DNA of 64,000 bases from Methylumidiphilus sp963753955 (GCA_963753955.1 CAVWEM010000010.1:62001-126000); one strand, 5' to 3'. Positions 1 through 8,870 are shown, counted from the first letter of the stretch. Notes: generated from the sequence alone by a model not told the origin. Translations and numbers: made by a program.

Positions 1-103
1 TATCTTGCGGACGCGGTTTTATGGTGAAATATTCCATAGTGATGCTTCCATTCTACCGCATCATCCCCATCATTGGGCATTTTTCAACTTAGGAACCTAA
101 AAC

Positions 104-1126
104 ATGGTGAATCCACCCGACGAGCGTCTTGAGGCACTATCCGCCTGGCTGAGACAAGACTTGAACTTAAGCGTGGAAAGCCTCTGCCCCGCCTCCAGCG
201 ATGCCAGCTTCCGCCGTTATTTCCGCGCCACCCTAGGCACGGACAGCTTTATCGTCATGGATGCCCCCCCTGCCCGGGAAGACGTGCTGCCTTTCATCAA
301 GATCGCCCGCCTGCTGCGCGAGGCGGGTGTGCAAGCTCCGCAGATCCACGCCCAAGACATTGAAAAAGGCTTCCTGCTGCTGTGTGATTTCGGCAACCGC
401 CCCTATCTGGACAGCCTCAACGAAGAAACGGCGGACAGCCTCTATGGCGACGCGCTAGACAGCCTGGGCAAGCTCAAGCGCGGGGTTGACGTCCGCTCCT
501 GCGGACTGCCGCTCTACGACGAAGCCCTGCTGCGCCGGGAAATGGATCTATGCCCGGAATGGTTCTTGGCGGGCCTGTTGGGGCGGCAGATGAGTCCGGC
601 GGAACAAGCCATCCTCGCCAAAACCTGGCAGATCCTGGTGGACAGCGCCTTGAAACAGCCGCAGGTGTGTGTGCATCGCGATTACCATTCCCGCAACCTG
701 ATGATTACCGATGTGGACAACCCTGGTGTGCTGGACTTCCAAGACGCCGTTATCGGCCCTGTGACTTATGATTTGGTCTCCCTGCTGCGCGACTGTTACA
801 TCGTCTGGCCGAAGGAGCGCGTGGAAAACTGGACGTTAAGCTACCATCGTCGGCTGCTGGATGAAGGGCTGGTCGGCGAAACAGACCCGGAGCGATTCCT
901 ACGCTGGTTTGACCTGATGGGCCTGCAACGCCATATCAAAGTGTTGGGCATCTTCGCGCGCCTTAATCTGCGCGACGGCAAGCCAGGCTATCTAGCAGAC
1001 ATCCCCCGCGTCATGCGGTATATTGTCGAAGCCAGCCGCCGCCATCCTGAACTGGCCGACTTCCTCGCCTTCTTGCAGGACGGCGTCATCGAGCAGATGG
1101 AATCAGCCTTGGGACAAACAGCATGA
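104..1126 (+). CDS. amgK: N-acetylmuramate/N-acetylglucosamine anomeric kinase AmgK
   Basis: Cytoplasmic sugar kinase of the aminoglycoside-phosphotransferase fold, 340 aa. It phosphorylates the anomeric carbon of MurNAc (and GlcNAc) released during peptidoglycan turnover, feeding UDP-MurNAc synthesis without de novo MurA/MurB. The catalytic loop VHRDYHSRNL lies near residues 190-200 and the metal-binding VLDFQDAVIGP follows near 208-218, as expected for the fold. An AGGAA ribosome-binding site sits about 10 bases before the ATG. The stop overlaps the next start as ATGA, so it is translationally coupled to murU, its pathway partner. The pairing makes the assignment strong. The product should confer an MurA-bypass, fosfomycin-tolerant recycling route, known for this family in pseudomonads. 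Confidence 0.9.
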   Translation: MVNPPDERLEALSAWLRQDLNLSVESLCPASSDASFRRYFRATLGTDSFIVMDAPPAREDVLPFIKIARLLREAGVQAPQIHAQDIEKGFLLLCDFGNRPYLDSLNEETADSLYGDALDSLGKLKRGVDVRSCGLPLYDEALLRREMDLCPEWFLAGLLGRQMSPAEQAILAKTWQILVDSALKQPQVCVHRDYHSRNLMITDVDNPGVLDFQDAVIGPVTYDLVSLLRDCYIVWPKERVENWTLSYHRRLLDEGLVGETDPERFLRWFDLMGLQRHIKVLGIFARLNLRDGKPGYLADIPRVMRYIVEASRRHPELADFLAFLQDGVIEQMESALGQTA

Positions 1127-1812
1127 AAGCGCTGATCCTCGCGGCAGGGCGCGGCGAACGCCTGCGCCCATTCACCGACCACACGCCAAAACCCTTATTG
1201 CAAGCCGGTGGACGCCCGCTGATCGAACACACGCTCAACGCCCTGGCGCAGGCTGGCTACACCGAACTGGTCGTCAACCTCGCCCATCTCGGCGAGAAAA
1301 TCCAGGCCCAGCTAGGCAACGGCAGCCGGTTCGGCGTCAACATCGTCTATTCCCAGGAAGGCGAGGAAGCCCTGGAAACCGGCGGCGGCATCCACCGCGC
1401 CCTGCCCTTGCTAGGCGAAAAACCGTTTTTGGTGGTTAACGGCGATCTCGCCACCGACTATCCTTTTGACCGCCTGATGAACCGACCGTCAGGACTCGCC
1501 CATCTGGTGCTGGTCGAGAACCCTGCCCACCATCCACGCGGCGATTTCGCGTTGCAAGGTGAAAAGGTGCTGGCCAACGGCGAGCCACGCCACACTTTCA
1601 GCGGAATAGGCGTATACCGGCCTGAATTGTTCGCAGGCCAAAAGCCCGGCAAATTCCCCCTCGCCCCACTGCTGCGGCTGGCCATGGCTGAAGAAAAGGT
1701 CAGTGGGGAACTTTATCCAGGTTTCTGGATGGATATCGGCACTTTGGAACGCCTTCAGGAATTCGATGAACGCTTAAAGGCGGCGGGCGTCAAAGCCAAT
1801 GCTAAACCCTGA
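1123..1812 (+). CDS. murU: N-acetylmuramate alpha-1-phosphate uridylyltransferase MurU
   Basis: Nucleotidyltransferase of 229 aa that makes UDP-MurNAc from MurNAc-1-phosphate and UTP, the step after AmgK. The N-terminus MKALILAAGRGERLRPFTD is the glycine-rich nucleotide-binding loop, followed by the TPKPLL motif; VVNGDLATDYPF near residues 104-115 supplies the metal-binding aspartate, and FWMDIGT near 200 is the C-terminal sugar-pyrophosphorylase motif. It starts inside the stop of amgK (4-base overlap), so the two form an operon. Close paralogues such as RmlA or GlmU are longer; the short length and the neighbour favour MurU. Confidence 0.9.
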   Translation: MKALILAAGRGERLRPFTDHTPKPLLQAGGRPLIEHTLNALAQAGYTELVVNLAHLGEKIQAQLGNGSRFGVNIVYSQEGEEALETGGGIHRALPLLGEKPFLVVNGDLATDYPFDRLMNRPSGLAHLVLVENPAHHPRGDFALQGEKVLANGEPRHTFSGIGVYRPELFAGQKPGKFPLAPLLRLAMAEEKVSGELYPGFWMDIGTLERLQEFDERLKAAGVKANAKP

Positions 1813-1832
1813 TAAATCCGGAGCCAATCACT

Positions 1833-2189
1833 ATGTTCAAGCCAGCATCCCACGCCCCCGACCAAACGCTGAGAAACTATGTCACCGCGATCTATGTTCT
1901 GCAAGCCGCCACCTTTGGCATCGGCATCACTTATTTTCTAGCGCCCTTGCTCATCTATTGGAAGCGCAAAGAGGCCCACGGCACTTGGCTGGAATCGCAT
2001 TTGCGGTGGCAGTTCCACAGCTTCTGGTACAGTCTGCCAACCTTAGCCATAGGCCTCCTCACGCTTTCTTTTCCGGTGGGCTTGCCGATCCTCGCCATCA
2101 CCACGATGTGGTTCGTCTACCGCATCGGCCAAGGCTGGACACGCTTGAGCCGGGGACAGCCGATAGTCCGCAGCGGCCAAGCAGACTAA
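1833..2189 (+). CDS. small membrane protein, COG3671-like
   Basis: A 118-aa protein with two to three hydrophobic segments (about residues 25-45 and 65-95) separated by a basic, tryptophan-rich loop (YWKRKEAHGTWLESHLRWQF). It resembles the uncharacterised COG3671/DUF4870-type inner-membrane proteins. It lies 20 bases after murU on the same strand and probably shares its transcript. Its last four bases overlap the end of the convergent modC-like gene. Function unknown; no catalytic motif is visible. Confidence 0.7.
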   Translation: MFKPASHAPDQTLRNYVTAIYVLQAATFGIGITYFLAPLLIYWKRKEAHGTWLESHLRWQFHSFWYSLPTLAIGLLTLSFPVGLPILAITTMWFVYRIGQGWTRLSRGQPIVRSGQAD

Positions 2190-3406
2190 TGCCTGTGCCA
2201 GGCCGGGTAAGGCCATGCACTGGAACCTGTTGATTCGTCTGGAGCGTGGCTCCCTTGCGAACCAGATGCCTGTCCCAGGGAAATTGTCCCGGCGGGACTC
2301 GGCGCTTGCCGAAATGGCACCGTATCCAACTCGGCGACATAGCAAAAAGACTGCGTCTTGGCCAAGCAATACACCGTATCGCCCTCCTGCAAAGCCATGT
2401 CCCGACAGGCTCTTGGCGTTATGCCGGCCAGCACGGTGCTGCCGCAGTCAATTTGGACGAGGATGCCTTCCGCCATGGGCACCAAGGCGCAAATCCGGCC
2501 CTTGATCTGGTTCTGGATAGAAATCCCCGCCAGATAATGCCGCGACAAGGCGATATCGCAGGATCGGACGGAAACCTGGACTATGCTATCGATAGGGAGA
2601 TGGGGACGCAAAGGCAAAACCAGTTCGACACCATAGGTCTTTGCCAAGGTGCAACCGGCTTCAATATCATGGGAATGGATAGTCACCGGCAAGACATTTT
2701 CGATTTGCCGCACACCCAAATAGTCACGCAGATTCTCTTCCCGTGCCATATCCTTAAAGGCACCGTTGCGCAGCACACGGCCATTCGCCAACACAATCAA
2801 TTGATTGGTGAGGTCGAGAATCTCGCCCAGAGAATGGCTCGCATAGAACACAGGAAGCTTGAATTCATCGGATACCCGCCGCAAAAGAGGCAGAAGCTGG
2901 GTTCTGAAACCATTGCCCAAGGGCGCGAAGGGCTCATCCAGCAGCAACATACGGGGCGATTTCAACAAAGCATAGGCCAATGAAACCCGCTGGCGTTCCC
3001 CCACTGACAATTGATCGGTTTTCCAGTCGAGTATTCCTCCAAGATCCAAAAGATCGACGAGACGCCCCGGCTTGAACAAGCGCCTTTGCTTCAGCGTCCG
3101 CCCATAGACGGCCCGCAGGCTGGCCTTTACGGTTTCGTCGCCCTGGATCGAATCCTGCTGCAGCACGGCGCCGATGGGCCGTTGCTCTCGCGGAACGATG
3201 ATGCCCTTCCGGCTATCGAAAAGCGTCTTCCCATCCAGCACGATCCGACCGCTTTGCGGCTGAAGCGTACCGGCGATCAGCCCGAGCAATGTGCTCTTGC
3301 CCGCGCCTGATGTGCCGAAAAGACCGGTTGTGGCGTCTTTCACCGCCAAATTCGTAGCCAGGTCAAAAGCCCCCCGGCGCATGCTGACACTCATTTCCAG
3401 CAACAT
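2186..3406 (-). CDS. divergent second molybdate ABC transporter ATP-binding protein (ModC paralogue)
   Basis: ATPase of 406 aa with a Walker A loop GTSGAGKST near residue 31, signature LSVGERQRVS near 130, Walker B MLLLDEP near 153 and a switch histidine in YASHSL. The C-terminal part (about 285-350) is a TOBE/Mop-like oxyanion-binding domain containing IALSRHYLAGISIQNQIKG, closely parallel to the same segment of the ModC at 9568-10641. Two signature features are degraded: LSGG has become LSVG, and the D-loop SALD has become APLGN. A roughly 50-residue C-terminal tail rich in Ser, Gly and Pro is unusual. No permease lies beside it, and a ModE-like box ends 15 bases before its ATG. It may be a second ATPase for ModB or a molybdate sensor. 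The family call is firm, the role is inferred. Confidence 0.8.
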   Translation of the reverse strand: MLLEMSVSMRRGAFDLATNLAVKDATTGLFGTSGAGKSTLLGLIAGTLQPQSGRIVLDGKTLFDSRKGIIVPREQRPIGAVLQQDSIQGDETVKASLRAVYGRTLKQRRLFKPGRLVDLLDLGGILDWKTDQLSVGERQRVSLAYALLKSPRMLLLDEPFAPLGNGFRTQLLPLLRRVSDEFKLPVFYASHSLGEILDLTNQLIVLANGRVLRNGAFKDMAREENLRDYLGVRQIENVLPVTIHSHDIEAGCTLAKTYGVELVLPLRPHLPIDSIVQVSVRSCDIALSRHYLAGISIQNQIKGRICALVPMAEGILVQIDCGSTVLAGITPRACRDMALQEGDTVYCLAKTQSFCYVAELDTVPFRQAPSPAGTISLGQASGSQGSHAPDESTGSSAWPYPAWHRH

Positions 3407-3420
3407 CTAGCCCCACCTCT

Positions 3421-3444
3421 CGTTATGAATTTTCATATATAGCG
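3421..3444. promoter_or_regulatory. ModE-like operator upstream of modC2
   Basis: CGTTAT and ATAGCG half-sites are separated by exactly 12 AT-rich bases. The layout is the same as at the two sites before the porin and modA, and its right half is nearly identical to the site at 7217-7240. It ends 15 bases before the ATG of the modC-like gene, a position for repression by molybdate-loaded ModE. No modE gene lies in the window. Confidence 0.65.
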
Positions 3445-4112
3445 GATTGCAGCACGAAACAGGCCAGCCACTTTTCCAATAAAAACGGCAAGGGAGAAAG
3501 GCGGTTAATGGTCTGTCAGAAACAGACAAGGCATTGATTTTTGGCATTTTCACAAGAGGACAAGCCGTTGCCCAATAGCTAGGCGGGCTTCTCCTCAAAG
3601 TTGGGGCGGATGTGCTGAAGGGAACAATTGGCATAAAACTGACAACCCATCATTGCCCAAGCATCAAGCCGAACGGAAAAAATTTTTCAGCCATATAAGG
3701 TCGGGCGCGTCTTCTTGCGCCCGACGATTCGGGATGTTTGTCTGGCAAGGATAAAGCTGTTGCCCGACTACCTGGCTATGGTCTTGCGCAGCTCTCACAC
3801 CCAATTTTCGACCCGCAAGCCCTCGATCCGCGAAAACTCCCCACCCCCAGGGTCTGCACCGCGCTCCAATCGCCATGGGTTTCGTCCTCGTCCCACCCTC
3901 TCAGACGATAATAGCGGCGTTACCGAAGTCTCACGGGGACAGCGAGTGGATGGTCGTCATAGACCATTTTTTGCGTGAACTGGCTCGTTAGCAACCAAAC
4001 ACCGCCATTGGTGCGGCTTTCGACGGCAACACCGCCATGCCCATATTTGGCATAATCACTGCCCATCCGGTTGTCCTTGGGGCCTTGCTCAAATGTTGGC
4101 GCGAAAGCTTAG
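3445..4112. other. intergenic region, possible remnant of an oxidoreductase gene
   Basis: No intact gene is visible. On the minus strand two open blocks in adjacent positions look like decayed coding sequence. One, at about 3866-3916, reads RYYRLRGWDEDETHGDW, which resembles the C-terminal YYxLRGWDEDG motif of tungsten aldehyde:ferredoxin oxidoreductases. A stop codon precedes it. The rest (for example GSDYAKYGHGGVAVES near 4020-4070) I could not assign. Confidence 0.3.
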
Positions 4113-5351
4113 TTACTGGCAACCCGCCAGAGGTAACCAATACGATATCAAGCCTTCATCCTGCCATCTTCCATCTGGCCCGATGTAAAAAACATGGTTG
4201 TCGATGGAAGAAACAACTAAAAAGGCCTTAGTTGCCGAATAGTAACGATAGCTGTAGCCATTCCAAACCGCCGTGGGAAATCCTGCCGGAGAAAGAAGTG
4301 TTGGATAGATTTTCTCTGCCCAATTGAACAGGCATTCAACAGAAACGTAGTTCGGCGCATTGACGACTTCCAGGGAGATTAGATTAGACACATAGCGTCC
4401 AGCTTTGGCGAGATCGCCGGGGACTACGATCCTGGCAAATCCATCGGCGGTCAACGGATAGCCGGGGGTATTGGCATAGGCAAGCAAATCCGCCTGATTG
4501 CCAAAACTTGGGCTGAGTTCGCCTAGGGAAAAGACTGCCTGGTATCCATCGCTACCTGTTGCGATGACGTATTTTCCGAGAATATCGTTCTTGACATTCG
4601 GATCGGCATTGATACCAGATTGGTTGAGCAAGCTCCATAGGGATATGCCGGTAAAGATTGTCCCCGCCAGTGGCTGCGTATTCACTGTCACCGTCGATAC
4701 GGCCAGGGTTCCGGGCAAGCTCGTCTCATCATAGCTCAGAGGGCTGAATACTTGACCACTTACAGTGAATCGCGAAGAGACTCCCCCAGGTCCCGCCAGA
4801 TAAGGCACATGGCCGACCTCAAGACTTGCCAAATTGGAGACCCACCGACCCGCCTTGATATCGCCAGGAGCGACAATACGGGCGAATCCATTGGTGCTCA
4901 GGTTTTGGCCATTCAATTGATAGGCAATGATGGCATTTTGGTTGCCAAACGATGAATTGATCTCGCCCAACGAAAACACTGCCTTGTAGTTATCGGTGCC
5001 GGTGGCGACGACATAGTTCCGCAAAATATCATTTTTGGGGACAGTGGGATCTGTTCTGACGAAATAACCCAAAAAACGACTGAGTGAAATACCCATATAG
5101 ACATCGGTGCCTCCACTGCTGTTCGTGACGGAAATGGTTTTTTGCGCCGATGGATTCGCTGCCGCAAAGGCTTGCAAATCCGCGAGATTGAAACTATTTG
5201 GCGCTCCGGGGTTAAGATAGCCACCCAGATAGAATTGGGTGGATACGGAAGCCGCCATAGCCAATTGCCAAGCTGCCATCATGAAGACTAACAGAAAAGC
5301 ATAGGCGAAGCGGGAACGCAACGCGGTAATCAAGGCGTGGATGTTGTTCAT
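4113..5351 (-). CDS. secreted protein with two molybdopterin-oxidoreductase-like repeats
   Basis: A 412-aa exported protein; a signal sequence runs to about residue 34 (hydrophobic core then AMAAS). Two homologous blocks (about 40-185 and 190-325) share the pattern NDILxxYVxATGxDxYxAVFSLGE, then SFGNQ, then GFARIVxPGDxxxGRxVSNLxSLEV. This resembles the C-terminal half of the SUOX/YedY-type molybdopterin fold, but I see no cysteine ligand for molybdenum. The last 75 residues form a compact domain with two cysteines (VECLFNWAE to PLAGC) of a type found at the C-terminus of other secreted proteins. It is followed in the same direction by nothing and preceded by the porin (24-base gap), so the two are probably co-transcribed from the ModE-boxed promoter. 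A periplasmic or surface molybdate- or pterin-binding role is inference. Confidence 0.65.
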   Translation of the reverse strand: MNNIHALITALRSRFAYAFLLVFMMAAWQLAMAASVSTQFYLGGYLNPGAPNSFNLADLQAFAAANPSAQKTISVTNSSGGTDVYMGISLSRFLGYFVRTDPTVPKNDILRNYVVATGTDNYKAVFSLGEINSSFGNQNAIIAYQLNGQNLSTNGFARIVAPGDIKAGRWVSNLASLEVGHVPYLAGPGGVSSRFTVSGQVFSPLSYDETSLPGTLAVSTVTVNTQPLAGTIFTGISLWSLLNQSGINADPNVKNDILGKYVIATGSDGYQAVFSLGELSPSFGNQADLLAYANTPGYPLTADGFARIVVPGDLAKAGRYVSNLISLEVVNAPNYVSVECLFNWAEKIYPTLLSPAGFPTAVWNGYSYRYYSATKAFLVVSSIDNHVFYIGPDGRWQDEGLISYWLPLAGCQ

Positions 5352-5374
5352 AGCCTAAACCTCTTTCATGCCAA

Positions 5375-6985
5375 TCAGAACTGGAATTGGAAACGGGTCA
5401 TGAACACCTTTTCCATGTCCCGGCTAAGATAGATGTTTCCCGTCCCCGCTCCCCCTTTGAAATGGGTTTGGTCGTAGTTGGTCGCGATCTTTATGTTGTT
5501 GTTGAGGAACCAGTTCAACCCTACGCTCCAAGTGGATGCCTGCGTCACCGATTGCCGGGGATCGGCGAAGACGTATATAGGCACGGTCTTCGTGCCAAAA
5601 TTTTGGTAAATGGAATTATCCACGTTGAGTTCGGTGTAGCGGGCGGCAAATTGCAAAGCGCCCCAGTTCCCATTGAACGGATCAAAATTCTGCGCCGGTT
5701 TGACGCCGAAGAAAGATGCCTTTTCCCCGGTCAACACATAGGAAGCTTGTATTTGCCAGGCATCGTTTTGCATTGTTGTCGCGGCACCTTTAGTCTTGCC
5801 CGCCGAGGTATAGGAACCTTGCAGATCCTGCGACGACAGCACATATTCACCTAACAGGCCAAAGGAATTCCAATACCAGTACATCTGCGGATAAATGCGA
5901 TAGCTTTGCCCTGTCGCCAAGGTATTGGCCGTGCCTCCGACGAAGTTCACGATATTGTTCTGGCCCACGCTGACCAGGCTGGGCAGGTTGTTGTTCTTCG
6001 GTTGTCCCCAGGTGCCGGCGACGCCTAAGCCCAGCCCTTCCAAGGCGGGAATGCCGGAATGCAGGAAGGGATGGCTGAACAGGCGGGCGGCCACTTCCTT
6101 GTTATTGTCCTTGTCGGAGTCCGAACTCTGCACCGCCTGATTGTCACGGGTGCCGTTGAACACACCCAGTTCATAAGACAGGAAATCCTTGAACATGGGT
6201 TGAACCGTATATTGCGTTTTGTAGCCGGGATAGGGAATCTGGCCGTGGAGCATCAGGCCCACATCCCGGTTCGGCGCCATCTCCGCAGGATACCCACGCT
6301 CGATGAAGGTCAGGTTGGGGGCGGTTTGATAGCGCTCCAAGCTGATAGGCACGCGCATCTTGCCAGCCTGCAAGGCCGCATAGTCGAAATAATGCAGATC
6401 CGCGAAAGCATCATATAGACGCAACGTGCTGCCTGCGAAATCCGGCGAGAAACGGAAATCAGCCCATTTAAAGAAGGTGCCATCCAGGGTCAGACGGGCG
6501 CGGCGGATCAGGAATTGGTCATTGACGGCATGGTTGGCGTCTGTGTTCGCCCCCAAAGTGCCATTGTTCGCGAAGAAACGGGCGTCGGCCTGGCCATAGC
6601 CCGAGAGCCTTAGCTTGTAATTTTCATCGGCGGATTTGAAGGTGACGCCGTTGGGGCCGACCTCAAACTTAGGAGCGGTCTTGGCAGCTTCAAGGGTGGC
6701 TTTCTTGTCTTGGTCGATTTTCTTTTCCAGGTTTGCGATCTTGTCGTTCAAGACCGCGTTATCTTCCTTGACGCCGACCAAGTTCGCCGCCGGGGCTGCC
6801 TTTCCTGTCAACTGCTTCTTAAGCTGGGCGTTTTCTTCCTGGGACTTGTCCAGTTGTTTCTGCATTTGTTTCATCATGCCTTCCATCTGCTCCATACGCT
6901 CTTCCATGCTCAATGCGAAGGATTCACCGCCATAAAGTGTTATCTGGACGGCGAGCGCTAACTTGCCAATGGTTCGGGTGTTCAT
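5375..6985 (-). CDS. OprP/OprO-like outer-membrane porin
   Basis: A 536-aa outer-membrane beta-barrel with a signal peptide (cleavage likely after SFA near residue 24). An N-terminal coiled coil follows (about 26-95; MEERMEQMEGMMKQMQKQ and later Leu/Glu/Lys heptads), as in trimeric anion porins. The body carries the phosphate-selective porin signature FRFSPDFAG and ends in FQFQF, with the terminal aromatic needed for BAM recognition. This family passes phosphate, pyrophosphate or other oxyanions. The ModE-like box 49 bases upstream of the ATG and the molybdate transporter next door suggest molybdate or tungstate as the substrate here, which is inference. The secreted protein follows after 24 bases. 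Confidence 0.8.
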   Translation of the reverse strand: MNTRTIGKLALAVQITLYGGESFALSMEERMEQMEGMMKQMQKQLDKSQEENAQLKKQLTGKAAPAANLVGVKEDNAVLNDKIANLEKKIDQDKKATLEAAKTAPKFEVGPNGVTFKSADENYKLRLSGYGQADARFFANNGTLGANTDANHAVNDQFLIRRARLTLDGTFFKWADFRFSPDFAGSTLRLYDAFADLHYFDYAALQAGKMRVPISLERYQTAPNLTFIERGYPAEMAPNRDVGLMLHGQIPYPGYKTQYTVQPMFKDFLSYELGVFNGTRDNQAVQSSDSDKDNNKEVAARLFSHPFLHSGIPALEGLGLGVAGTWGQPKNNNLPSLVSVGQNNIVNFVGGTANTLATGQSYRIYPQMYWYWNSFGLLGEYVLSSQDLQGSYTSAGKTKGAATTMQNDAWQIQASYVLTGEKASFFGVKPAQNFDPFNGNWGALQFAARYTELNVDNSIYQNFGTKTVPIYVFADPRQSVTQASTWSVGLNWFLNNNIKIATNYDQTHFKGGAGTGNIYLSRDMEKVFMTRFQFQF

Positions 6986-7033
6986 GGGTTCGTTCCTCGT
7001 GGGATGACAATAGGTGCGGACAGGTGCCGCATA

Positions 7034-7057
7034 CGTTATGTATATTACGATATAACG
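7034..7057. promoter_or_regulatory. ModE-like operator between porin and modA
   Basis: A palindrome with perfect half-sites CGTTAT (7034-7039) and ATAACG (7052-7057) around 12 AT-rich bases. It lies 49 bases before the porin ATG on the minus strand and is the best-formed of the three sites. Confidence 0.7.
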
Positions 7058-7216
7058 AATTCGCCTGTCATCTGCCGATCCCTAGCATGGAATAGGAATA
7101 GATAATTTTCCATGCACACCAAAAAGTCCTTTAGTCTTTGTATTTTATGGCAATTTCCCGTTGCTCAGGTCATGGAAATCCAAAGGTTTTTTTTCGGCAA
7201 GCTTGACCTGGAAGGC

Positions 7217-7240
7217 TGTTATGCCCTTTTATATATAGCG
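7217..7240. promoter_or_regulatory. ModE-like operator of the modA operon
   Basis: TGTTAT and ATAGCG half-sites with 12 bases between them, ending 37 bases before the modA ATG. The TTTATATATAGCG right half nearly repeats that of the site before modC2. Confidence 0.65.
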
Positions 7241-7276
7241 AATCCGCTTCCAATCCGCCCATTTCGGAGACATGCC

Positions 7277-8035
7277 ATGACGCAACATCCCTTCAACTTC
7301 TTCAAACTGCTTGCCGCTTTCGCTCTGCTGTCGGCCTCCCATCTAGCCTTGGCTGGCGGCGAGGTGACGGTTTACGCCGCCGCCAGCCTGACCAATGCCC
7401 TAGGCGAAATTGCCAAGTCCTACGAGGCCAGCCATGGAGTGAAGGTCAAGACCTCGTTCGCCGCCTCGGGTGCCTTGGCCAAGCAGATCGAAGCCGGCGC
7501 GCCTGCCGATGTCTTTATCAGTGCCGACAGCAAATGGATGGATTACCTATACAATAAAGGCAAAATCGATCATGGCTCGCAGGTCAACCTGCTGGGCAAC
7601 ACACTGGTATTGATAGCGCCCAAGGGTAAAGGCTTTCCGGTGCGGCTCGAAAAAGGCTTCGATTTCGCCAACTCCTTCGCCGGCAAGCTTTGCACTGGCG
7701 AGCCTGAATCGGTACCGGTGGGAATTTACGCTAAGGAGGCGCTGACCAACCTAGGCTGGTGGGACTCCATCCGCTCGCGGATCGTGGGCACCGACGATGT
7801 GCGCGCCGCCCTGGGTTTGGTGGCACGTGGAGAATGTGTCGGCATCGTTTACGAGACAGATGCGAAAGTCAGTGACCAGGTGGAAATCCTCGCCACTTTT
7901 CCGGCGGGTCTCCATGCCCCCATCGTCTATCCGGCGGCGTTAATAACCCAGTCCAGCAACGCCAAGTCGTTTTTCGAATATTTGAAAAGTTCGGCGGGCG
8001 TGTTCGCCCGGTATGGCTTCAGCGTGCCGAAGTAA
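7277..8035 (+). CDS. modA: molybdate-binding periplasmic protein ModA
   Basis: Periplasmic receptor of the molybdate ABC importer, 252 aa from the chosen start. The signal peptide (MTQHPFNFFKLLAAFALLSA to LALA) is followed directly by EVTVYAAASLTNAL, the ModA motif whose serines bind the oxyanion; AASGALAKQIEAGAPADVFIS near 60-80 is the second binding segment. I chose the ATG at 7277 because GGAGA lies 7 bases before it and the signal peptide begins there; an upstream in-frame ATG at 7112 would run through the operator. It heads the operon modA-TSUP-modB-modC. Confidence 0.92.
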   Translation: MTQHPFNFFKLLAAFALLSASHLALAGGEVTVYAAASLTNALGEIAKSYEASHGVKVKTSFAASGALAKQIEAGAPADVFISADSKWMDYLYNKGKIDHGSQVNLLGNTLVLIAPKGKGFPVRLEKGFDFANSFAGKLCTGEPESVPVGIYAKEALTNLGWWDSIRSRIVGTDDVRAALGLVARGECVGIVYETDAKVSDQVEILATFPAGLHAPIVYPAALITQSSNAKSFFEYLKSSAGVFARYGFSVPK

Positions 8036-8046
8036 AAGTTCAGGTC

Positions 8047-8840
8047 ATGGTGGACATGAGACAGAATAAACTGGGCGTATTCGGCGGCGGTGCCGTCATC
8101 GGGACGTTGGGCGGTCTGATCGGGCTGGGAGGGGCGGAGTTTCGGCTGCCGCTGTTGATCGGTGCGTTCCGCTTCGCCGCATTGGAAGCGGTCATTCTGA
8201 ACAAGGCGACGAGTCTAGTCGTCGTGGCGTCCGCCTTGCCTTTCCGCGCGGGCGCCGTGCCTTTCGGCAGCATCGGCCTGCATTGGCCGGTGATCGTGAA
8301 CCTGTTGGTCGGCAGCCTTGCCGGGGCGTGGCTGGGCGCGGGTTGGGCGACGCAGATCAAATCTGGAACTCTGTACCGGACTATCGCCGTCCTGCTGGTG
8401 ATAATCGCCTTGGTGCTGCTGTTCGGACATGGCGCGGCGTGGAGCGGCAATCCCTTTTTCAGTGGAACAGCCCAGGCGGTGGCGGCGTCGCCGCCGGGTT
8501 CGCCATTGGCGTAGTCGCCTCCTTGCTCGGGGTGGCGGGCGGCGAACTCCTCATCCCCACACTGGTATTGCTGTTTGGCGCGGACATCAAGCTGGCGGGT
8601 AGTTTGTCGCTGGCGGTCAGCTTGCCCACCATGCTGACAGGTTTCACTCGCTACAGCCGTGACAAGAGCTTTGCCGTGTTGGGCCAAAATTTCAACTTCT
8701 TGCTAGTCATGGCCGTAGGGTCGCTGGTCGGCGCATTCCTGGGCGGGCAGTTGCTAGGCGTCATACCCAGCGGGCTGTTGCTGCCGCTGTTATCCGCAAT
8801 CCTGGTGGTCTCGGCGGTGAAGGTTTGGCGGCATGGCTGA
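8047..8840 (+). CDS. TauE/SafE (TSUP) family membrane permease, frameshifted
   Basis: Inner-membrane anion permease of about 264 aa, read in two frames that join near 8460-8490 in a GC-rich stretch. The N-terminal half has the family's GAVIGTLGGLIGLGGAEFRLP; the C-terminal half has the second copy GVVASLLGVAGGELLIPTLV, so both repeats of the fold are preserved. The break therefore looks like a single-base error or very recent mutation. It begins 11 bases after modA and ends 30 bases before modB, in the middle of the molybdate operon. TSUP proteins move sulfite, sulfate, sulfonates and other anions; a role with molybdate or its competitor sulfate is inferred from position. Confidence 0.75.
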
Positions 8841-8870
8841 TGGGATTGATCTGAATACAGGCAAACAACA

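Noticed and set aside
1..37. Possible divergent gene start on the minus strand (MEYFTIKPRPQD)
   Set aside because: Only 12 codons lie in the window and the ribosome-binding site is weak. lptD is a common neighbour of amgK-murU, but the residues do not identify it.
3407..3634. Minus-strand 75-codon frame upstream of modC2
   Set aside because: It covers the ModE-like box and promoter region, and the residues match no family.
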